The notes under the pieces were generated by a model, which did not search any database, had not been told where the DNA came from, and was given only the letters and a program-made list of their open reading frames with translations. A DNA stretch of 13,831 bases. Source: Cudoniella acicularis (Eukaryota > Ascomycota > Leotiomycetes > Helotiales > Helotiaceae). Where the stretch lies: NCBI GenBank assembly GCA_013054445.1, contig JAAMPI010001488.1, positions 1-13,831 on the forward strand. The letters are read 5' to 3'. Shown piece after piece: positions 7,661-13,831 of the stretch. Every line of letters begins with the position of its first letter. Positions within the stretch are counted from its first letter, which is position 1. Both the position numbers and the translations under genes were made by a program.

Positions 7661-9420
7661 TCATGCATATAGGGCTTCCAGGCCATAGATGATGCCAAAG
7701 ATAAGGAAGGCGATTGCGCCTCCTAGAGTTACTATTTTGATTGTTAGACCAAGGATCAGGTTAATTAGCAAATAGGGGGAACATACCAACTCTCAAACTA
7801 ACTCTTCCAGCTATAGCCCTGCCGCCAATTACGGCCACACCGGTGCAAACAGCGTGTCCACTCACAGCACCACTTGTAACCCACCAATAGTCCGCTCCAG
7901 CAGCCATAGCAATAGTGGCAATCTGACTTCTGTCACCCCATTCTCCCAAAAATGTCATCACAAATGTTTGAACCCATGCTGGGCTCAACAATAAGCTGAA
8001 GAGATTGCTAAGACCACTCATTAGACCACGGAAATTCGATCGAGGAGGAGAGGGTGAACGGCCGGGAGAAGATGACGGGCTGCGTGGTGGTGAAGGAAGA
8101 CGGGAGCCGGAGCGGGATTTGCGTGTGCTTGTTGTGCGCCCTCCTCCAAGCCCCATTTCCAACGCATATGGAGAGATAGATGAACGGCGACGGGATTCTT
8201 GTCGTGCCGCGTGTTCCTTCTCTTCCAATTCCATTTCCACCTCTTGCATCTCCGCCGCCACGCCTTCGTTAGGACTCATGGCTAACCCTTCCCTTAACAT
8301 CTTTACACCGAACACTAGGAAAAGCGCCGAGGCACAGAAGTGCGTGAATCGTTCGGGAATTAGAGTTGGGACTGCATGCCCTAAAACGGCAGATAAGACG
8401 GTCATGACGAGAAGGGCGGAAAATGCGGCAGAGAACACGAGCAGACGATCGTGCTTCATAGCCATGAGCGCAGCAATAAGGAAGGTTTTGTCGCCAATTT
8501 CAGAAACGAGAATCATGGTGAGAGAAAGCACGTATGAATGTAGCGGTTGGATGATGCCTTCATTTCCTTCTTCCTCTGCGGTGGTGGGAAATTTCGAGGT
8601 AGGCTTCGTGTCTGGTTTCGAGATTTCGAGGTGATTTTTGTCTGCTGAGCCGGGGATCGGATGAGGGGCTTTACTTGGTTTATCTGGGAGGTCATTCGGT
8701 TTCTGAGATTTCAATTAGCCCAAGTTGTATCTCATTTGACTCGAAAGCACTTACTTCCAATCCAGCCAAACTCTCCGGGGTTTTCTCGTCAGGGCTGTCC
8801 ACATCTTTGGATTTGGACTTCGTCTTTTCGGTCTTTTCGCCATCCCCCTTAATCGTTTTCTGATCACCGGGCGGCACTGGCGGAGCCTCTTTCGGCGAAT
8901 CTGGTTTCTTCTCGACCTTCTCTCCAGTTTGACCCTCTTGTGCTTTGCGCGCCTTGTCTTTCTCGCTCACTCCGCCCTCCGTGCCGGTGGTCCCCTCTTT
9001 AGGTAATACCCGAAGAGGATCATCCATAACTCCATCGTTGACTTCTGGGATTTTAGTGCCATCTGGCGCAACTAACTTCTTATCCTCTTTCCCACCGACT
9101 ACTAACTCTGTCTCGTCTTTCAAAGATGTGGATGTTTTCGGATCTTTCTTGGCATCTTTCTTAGGGTCCTTCTCGGTTCCTACCCAGGGACCGGCATGAG
9201 GTTTCCCATCTTTTCCATCAACAGGAGCATCCTTTGTTCCTATGTCGAATTTCGGTTTGGTATTCAAATCGACTATCGGCGACGTTTTGTCATCTAATTT
9301 GGCGTCTCGGACTTGTGTGCTCTTCGTGTCAGCGGTCTCCTGAGGAGCAGCAGACAGCGCTGATGCTATGGACGGCAGGAGGAGGAGGAGTAAAGGTGAA
9401 GGACGCCTTCGGAACTTCAT
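7661..9420 (-). CDS. GDT1: GDT1/TMEM165-family (UPF0016) Golgi Ca2+/Mn2+ transporter
   Basis: There are three exons: 9420-8755, 8702-7787 and 7731-7661, giving 550 residues. Introns are 8754-8703 (52 bp, GTAAGT, branch CTAAT) and 7786-7732 (55 bp, GTATGT, CTAAC). They join E to KPNDLPDK and RVSLRV to VTLGGAIAFLIFG in phase. Residues 1-22 (MKFRRRPSPLLLLLLPSIAS...) look like a signal peptide. The duplicated family signatures are EIGDKT (290-295) and EWGDRS (476-481), each in a hydrophobic segment. About six or seven membrane spans lie between 277 and 550, ending in LGGAIAFLIFGIIYGLEALYA. Known members exchange Ca2+ or Mn2+ for H+ in the Golgi and support glycosylation. Unusual here are about 240 charged, Lys/Asp/Pro-rich residues between the signal peptide and the first membrane span, and a Ser/Pro/Arg-rich loop (about 385-445) between the two halves. 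Yeast Gdt1 is much shorter. The start was set at the only ATG before the signal peptide. Confidence 0.92.
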
Positions 9421-9526
9421 TGTCGTTTGTATGAAGTTCACTGGCTGCGGCTATGCCAGAGAAGGTAGTTCAGGGGAAGATCGTGGGGAGATCTCGCAAG
9501 GAGGTGATTACGGCGCGAAGTCGAAG

Positions 9527-9534
9527 TGACGTGG
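9527..9534 (-). promoter_or_regulatory. TGACGTGG (CRE/UPRE-like) site in the GDT1 5' region
   Basis: TGACGTGG lies about 107 bp upstream of the GDT1-like start codon (CCACGTCA in gene orientation). The core fits bZIP sites, including the unfolded-protein-response element recognised by Hac1-type factors. A single 8-bp match is weak evidence, but the target would suit a secretory-pathway gene. Confidence 0.25.
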
Positions 9535-10202
9535 CTCGCAGGTCCACAGAGAATATCGCGACGTAGGCAGTGGAAAGGAGAGATCGAGGAACGAAAGTAA
9601 AGGACGGTGCGAGGTAATTGTTTCGTGTCGCGATTAAAAGTTATGTCGAGAAGGGATGAGGAAAACGCTGGTGTTGCTGCCCTTGTTCTGGACACTGCTC
9701 TCGCTACCCTAGGCCAGTCGAATGTCAATTTTTAGCACGTATGCGTGACCAGGGGGCTTTTTTGGTCCCTGGCAGGCCGAACTCCGCAACAATCATCCGA
9801 AAGCAGCAAATTAATGAGGCGATGCACTTTGAGCTTGAGAGGCATGTGCGGTATATTAAAAACTAGAGTCGGCCTCCAGATGGATATGGTTACACATCTG
9901 GCTGCGAGGTGTCCTTGTGGCCCCTTGGACAGTACGTACATACAAGAGCTAGAAGAAAGGTCCCCAAACTAGGGCAAATATCATAATAACTTGAGAGCGT
10001 GAAAGCCGAATTATTTAAGTGTCAAAGAAAGCCTTCTTGACCGTATTTTAACTTTAGGATTGAAGCTTAATTAACAATTGCCTCAATTGATAAGATCGAA
10101 TTTTATACGGTACTGTACGTGATCAGGAGGCTGGGGCCAGTGAGAGATGGCGGAGGCTAGTATTAGAACTACGCAAAAGAGGTGCAAATAAGAGCATGAA
10201 CA

Positions 10203-10249
10203 TCACGTGAAGATAGCAGACAAAGACTTGCTGAGTTTGTCTATAAATA
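10203..10249 (+). promoter_or_regulatory. Promoter-like block: E-box palindrome plus TATA box
   Basis: TCACGTGA (10203-10210) lies 32 bp before TATAAATA (10242-10249) on the + strand. A C/T-containing leader follows, then an ATG at 10298. The only frame after that ATG is 20 codons, after which any transcript would run antisense into the 3' end of the glycosyltransferase gene. Confidence 0.3.
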
Positions 10250-10403
10250 ACGATCAGAACCTCGCTCAGAACTCAGCCTTTACCAAGTTAACTCATCATG
10301 GAGCATTCATTACGAAAAAGCTTCATTAATTTATGTTTCTCCATCTTTGTCTATTTTTAACAGTGCTTTAGCTCAAAAGACGCGTGTGCTAACCCAAAAT
10401 CCA

Positions 10404-11738
10404 CTAGTGCCTAGCGGCCTTCGAAAATGATCTCCACGCGTCAAGGAAGCTGTTTCGAAATTTCTCATCAGAGATTTGCTTCCTGATCTTTCCCTGCAAC
10501 TCAACACCACGGCCTTGCATCCCTTCCTTGTGGAACTTCTCGACCAAGCTGGCCAAGCCGACCACTGACCCCTCAAATCGGTTCTCGCGAGGAAAGTAAT
10601 GGGAAGCTTCGACATTGCGCGAATCGATGATGATTGTAGTGACACCATTCATAGCAGCTTCAAGCGGGGTGATGCCCAGGGTTTCGTACCTCGACGGACA
10701 AACAAAGATCCCGTCATCACGAACTTGGTCAAATAAGGCATAAAGACTGTCCTTTGAAAGCTTCGGGACGACCTTAAACTCTGCTTTGAACGCAGCAGGT
10801 ACACATCCAAGAATGGCTGAGCGCCTGCTGCCCTCTATTTCTTCCCCTCCAGCGATTAAGACTCTGACCGGGAGATGACGACGGAGAAGCTCAACACCAG
10901 CATCAACCAACAGCTCAACATTTTTGAAGAAGTCGAGACGGGCCACTGCAGTGAATAGGAGAAGCGATGGTTTTGCACGCATGAAAGTTTTGATTTCAGG
11001 ATGGCTGCTGCTCAGCTGTTGATGTGAGCCTGTATTAATGTTGATTGGCGGAACCATCTTGTGGATTTTGTGTGCGTCAATATTTTTACTTAGGAGATAA
11101 CGGCGCTGAAGCAATGAGTGCTGTAAGACGAACATGTTTCGTGATTGTCGAAGTCGATAGAGCCCGATTCGTTGGTGCTTCTTGAGATGTTGTGCTTTTT
11201 CGGGGCTGCCAAACGCAGTGGCGGCCTTCTCTATTGAGAAATGTTTCACGAAGTCATCGTGAAAAGGCCCGTGGTGTGTTACGCAACTTGGGAACCATTC
11301 TGGGTTGTATACCAACATGGTGTCTGTCTGATGGTAGAGTATCACGAGACGGGCAGAGCCATAGGTCTTGACTGTTAGCATTTTTGCCGCGGCGCTGATT
11401 GCATCTCTGATTTTCGATCTGGCCATGTCGAAGTTGAACGAAAGGATCCCGCAAACTATCGAAGACTTTGTTTGCAACTCAATTCGAGGGTGAAAGATGC
11501 CCTCTTCTCTTCGGTACAGAATCATACCCGCGAACAATCCTTCTCCTCCCAAAAGATTCATGACCGAGAAAGCAATTGAGGTTGCGCCGACTTTTGCTGG
11601 AGATACATCTGACTCGGGGAAGTACTTTTCGTTCAGGATGATGATACCTGGAAGCATCTGAGGCTGCATCGTTGTGTCAGTTGTTGATGCTATTCGAGTC
11701 CCTCGTGTTGCGCCATAGTCAAGTGAAGAATGAGGCAT
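10404..11738 (-). CDS. GT4-type (GT-B fold) glycosyltransferase, intronless
   Basis: One uninterrupted frame of 444 residues starts at the ATG at 11738; the longer frame upstream begins with GTG and was not used. The N-terminal half begins with a hydrophobic strand, MLPGIIILNEKYFPESD, then KVGATSIAFSVMNLLGGEG, typical of an acceptor-side Rossmann fold. The linker carries MVPPININ in the place of the usual VPPGVD. The C-terminal donor half contains FTAVARLDFFKNVELLVDAG and VRVLIAGGEEIEG. The EX7E motif is in YETLGITPLEAAMNG (E352 and E360), which binds the nucleotide-sugar. There is no signal peptide or membrane span, so it is probably cytosolic or peripheral. It should transfer sugar from a nucleotide-sugar with retention of configuration; donor and acceptor are unknown. 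Its isolation, absence of introns (the other three complete genes all have them) and bacterial-like GT4 layout make horizontal origin possible, but nothing here proves it. Confidence 0.85.
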   Translation of the reverse strand: MPHSSLDYGATRGTRIASTTDTTMQPQMLPGIIILNEKYFPESDVSPAKVGATSIAFSVMNLLGGEGLFAGMILYRREEGIFHPRIELQTKSSIVCGILSFNFDMARSKIRDAISAAAKMLTVKTYGSARLVILYHQTDTMLVYNPEWFPSCVTHHGPFHDDFVKHFSIEKAATAFGSPEKAQHLKKHQRIGLYRLRQSRNMFVLQHSLLQRRYLLSKNIDAHKIHKMVPPININTGSHQQLSSSHPEIKTFMRAKPSLLLFTAVARLDFFKNVELLVDAGVELLRRHLPVRVLIAGGEEIEGSRRSAILGCVPAAFKAEFKVVPKLSKDSLYALFDQVRDDGIFVCPSRYETLGITPLEAAMNGVTTIIIDSRNVEASHYFPRENRFEGSVVGLASLVEKFHKEGMQGRGVELQGKIRKQISDEKFRNSFLDAWRSFSKAARH

Positions 11739-12077
11739 TCTGAGGTTTTGAATTGGTGAATCGCGATTCTTCACCGCGTTTTGATTTCACTTTCAAAGTC
11801 CGAGAAGCTTCGTGACACCATAACAAGCGAACTCTGATGTACGTTCCCATATCAGTCCGCTTCTTGAGCAGTCCTCATGCAGTGGCTCAAAGTTGAGTGC
11901 CTGCAAATTCTGCAAATGCTAGTTGTTTGCCAGATCTCACGTTCCACTCCAACTTTTCATGCCTGCTGGTGTCCTCATCCATCTTCTAAAGATCCTCGGC
12001 GGTAAATAAATCTACTCGTGCTTTTAATTTGGGATCTTTTGTCGTTGTGTTAGCTTTCCTTCCCTTGGGGCAGATTG
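11739..12077. other. Upstream region of the GT4 gene
   Basis: This should hold the glycosyltransferase promoter on the minus strand and possibly a divergent + strand promoter, with an AT-rich GGTAAATAAATC near 12000 about 75 bp before the small ORF at 12078. No coding signal is visible. Confidence 0.4.
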
Positions 12078-12245
12078 ATGCTTCTGTATGTTAGTCTTTT
12101 GACCGTGGTGACTCGCCTTGCCGTCGGCAAAGGTGGGACTTTCAAGAAATTTCCTGAGGAGAAGTTGATTCAACTCGGCCCAACTTCACAATCGCCCAAT
12201 TTCACGATCCATCCCATGAATGTCCGATGCTCAGAGGCATCATGA
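12078..12245 (+). CDS. Candidate small secreted peptide (55 residues)
   Basis: This ORF runs from an ATG at 12078 to a TGA at 12243-12245, giving 55 residues. It begins MLLYVSLLTVVTRLAVG, which could act as a signal peptide. The remainder is polar with a single Cys near the C terminus (NVRCSEAS). It lies divergently from the glycosyltransferase gene, 340 bp away. The hydrophobic core is interrupted by Arg, the ORF is short enough to arise by chance, and I recognise no family. A further exon downstream cannot be excluded. Confidence 0.2.
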   Translation: MLLYVSLLTVVTRLAVGKGGTFKKFPEEKLIQLGPTSQSPNFTIHPMNVRCSEAS

Positions 12246-12510
12246 ATTGTGTTATAGTTTACACTATTATATACAATTCTTTCTTCGCGCAATTGATTTT
12301 CGCCGTTGCCTTTTCGCAAAAATTGTTGACAGTATTTCGATATTTGACAGAAACACACCGTTTAACAGCGACATCCACAACATCATGGGATGATCATTTA
12401 CTACCACGGATATCTGTAAAATGGATAATTGCGCCAATGGAGAATGTTTCATACTAATACTGCCAGTCCTTTCCCAAACTTACCCACTTTGCCCGTCCGA
12501 CATACGATGC

Positions 12511-12556
12511 TTTGGGGCGATCGAACGTCGGTGTATACCCATGTGATCGCCCTAAA
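12511..12556. repeat. 12-bp inverted repeat with 22-bp loop
   Basis: TTTGGGGCGATC at 12511-12522 is matched by GATCGCCCTAAA at 12545-12556, 11 of 12 positions paired. It lies in non-coding DNA with a GC-richer stem than its surroundings. It could be a hairpin or a split palindromic binding site. Confidence 0.5.
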
Positions 12557-12962
12557 AATCTAAAGATGAGTTCTTTCTTCAGAGTAAGTTTTATATAGTG
12601 CTGCTAGCACAAGTCTTCGCTTGATTCTCAAGAAAAAGAGTAGGCAAGCTTCTAGTCAGTAATAGTTTTCGTCATCATCGCGATTCAACGGCCTTTAGCT
12701 TGAAGGGGCAAGTGCCCAATCTCGCCGCGATTCTCGCGATGGCTTGTCTTCACTCTTGAATATTTACTCTAGTTACCAGTTGCAGTCATCAATAATGTTC
12801 CATTCCACAAAGACCAGTATGGAAGGTGCATTGTTCATTTCTGGTGTTCAGGAGACATTGCCGCCGCAAAATAAAAATATCGATCGGTACCCAACTCGCG
12901 CAGTAAGTGCTGTGCCAGGAAAGAGCGACCAGACAAATCAGAAAAACAGAGGATAGCTTATC

Positions 12963-13084
12963 TATAAAAGCCGTTCAGTTCTTCCCCACTCTTTTTTCTC
13001 TTTACATTCGATCAGAATCACTGTCTTCCTGTGGGTATCGCCTTCTACTCCAAATCCGTAACCTGCCTGGGTCTTCCCTTGCAG
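12963..13084 (+). promoter_or_regulatory. Promoter-like block with TATA box, CT-rich tract and possible leader intron
   Basis: TATAAAAG (12963-12970) is followed within 10 bp by a strongly pyrimidine-rich tract (about 12977-13008), the usual layout of a strong filamentous-fungal promoter and start region. Beyond it, a GT at 13031 (GTGGGT) or 13035 (GTATCG) could pair with a very good acceptor, TTCCCTTGCAG, ending at 13084. A GTAAC branch-like motif lies between them. The first longer ORF after it starts at 13116. Confidence 0.35.
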
Positions 13085-13831
13085 ATCCTAGTTTGACATT
13101 TTCTATGTTAGAGTAATGAGAATTAATTCTCGTTTTCTCAATTGGATGTGCGTTGAGTATTGGACATTGTTGTGCTGTTGGTTTGGAAGGTGTTGTTGTC
13201 AAAAGGCCCCGTCACTGCTGCTGTTAAGCTTTTTCATGTCGTTTTCTAAAACTCCTCCGCACCACTCCCTACCGAGGATATGTTTCTTGCCTCCAGCTTC
13301 CCATCAATTGGCTTTCTCCTTTGGCCCTTTAATGTTAAGTTATCCGAAGCTTTAATTAATGAAGTTACGGCCGATGAGCCTACAGCTCTCTCGCTCCTTC
13401 TATTCACTCCATTCACATCACTGCTACCATCATCGTCGCCTTTGCGATTTTTCATGGTTGACGAATGAGAAGCTTTTAAAGGGAAAATTTCTTTCTTGTT
13501 CAACTTGGGGATTGATCAATGTTTAGAATTAGAAATTCAGAAATTTAGTTGAGGTATTACTCGTTGGAATCAGAGAGTTGGTGGAGGGGTACGGTGTTCT
13601 CGGTCAAGTGTCTAAAAAGTAAAATCTTACTTTATTGCCTCTTCAGCACATTTTTCAGCACCTATATCCCATTTCCTTCAGCACTTTCAGACAAACGCAA
13701 GAACCACGGGCTATTTATTAGTTCAAACAATTGAATCCTTTATTATCTAAAAATGTGGAGGCGCTAGCTGTATGGCTTACTGTTCTATGTGACATCTGAC
13801 TCCATCCAAAATCAAGTTTTCCAACACGAGA

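Larger units (their letters stand above)
9421..10403. other. Spacer: GDT1 promoter on the left, GT4 3' flank on the right
   Basis: The left 300 bp, read on the minus strand, is pyrimidine-rich and lacks ATGs in the long open frame, as expected for the GDT1 5' leader and promoter. The right part lies beyond the stop of the glycosyltransferase gene. It contains a TCACGTGA palindrome (10203-10210) and a TATAAATA box (10242-10249) pointing right. A 20-codon ORF (10298-10360) follows. No recognisable protein gene is present. Confidence 0.5.
12246..13831. other. Gene-poor right end
   Basis: About 1.6 kb without a recognisable gene. It contains a 12-bp inverted repeat (12511-12522 against 12545-12556) and a TATA/CT-rich promoter-like block at 12963-13010. 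A possible leader intron lies at 13031-13084, with short + strand ORFs after it (13116-13355 and 13280-13468) and three TTCAGCAC octamers at 13642, 13654 and 13677. It may be the promoter region of a gene beyond the right edge, or a short non-conserved gene. Confidence 0.4.

Noticed and set aside
8005..8634. 209-codon + strand open frame
   Set aside because: It lies wholly antisense to the GDT1-like second exon. Its Arg/Ser-rich translation is what the antisense of a Pro/Ser/Arg-rich loop and membrane segments would give.
8692..9441. Exon 1 of the GDT1-like gene as a stand-alone 249-residue secreted protein
   Set aside because: Residues after GLE (8755) are intron translation. The GTAAGT donor and CTCAG acceptor join it in phase to the transporter domain, and the frame's first codon at 9441 is GTG.
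9438..9728. 96-codon minus-strand frame upstream of GDT1
   Set aside because: It starts with TTG and has no internal ATG. It lies in the pyrimidine-rich 5' leader of the GDT1-like gene.
13246..13503. 85-codon minus-strand frame at the right end
   Set aside because: It begins with TTG and has a low-complexity Ser/Lys/Asp composition. It has no recognisable motif, splice context or promoter on that strand.

Overview
This is nuclear DNA of a filamentous ascomycete (Pezizomycotina). Genes carry very short introns (50-56 bp) with GTRAGT-like donors and CTAAC/CTAAT-type branch sites. Spacers are long and moderately AT-rich, 5' leaders are pyrimidine-rich, and the protein families present are fungal. 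A leotiomycete-like genome would fit, but the class is only a guess. No rRNA, convincing tRNA, CRISPR, prophage or bacterial operon structure is visible.

Layout: (1) 2-319 (+), the last exon of an unrecognised gene that enters from the left. (2) 1053-2117 (-), a two-exon secreted/vacuolar Vps62-family protein, possibly with an extra upstream leader exon. (3) 2118-3277, a spacer with a long unexplained + strand open frame. (4) 3278-6094 (-), a four-exon, 886-residue protein with a TRF-like central region and a C-terminal telobox Myb domain, best read as a Tbf1/Taz1-type TTAGGG-repeat-binding protein. (5) 6095-7660, a spacer holding 14 perfect copies of a 9-bp repeat and a compact MITE-like block built from four inverted copies of one C-rich module. 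(6) 7661-9420 (-), a three-exon GDT1/TMEM165 (UPF0016) cation transporter with an unusually long N-terminal region. (7) 10404-11738 (-), an intronless GT-B fold, GT4-type glycosyltransferase. (8) 11739-13831, about 2 kb with no recognisable conserved gene, but with a possible 55-residue secreted peptide and a TATA/CT-rich promoter-like block with a leader intron.

All four substantial genes lie on the minus strand. They look like independent housekeeping or accessory genes, not a cluster: vacuolar/secreted Vps62, a telomere/promoter-binding factor, Golgi Ca2+/Mn2+ homeostasis, and an orphan sugar transferase. The splice models were built by hand. Each joins reading frames in phase, and each restores a family-typical sequence across the junction. 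The least explained parts are the inverted-repeat block at 6727-7144, the isolated glycosyltransferase, and the gene-poor right end.
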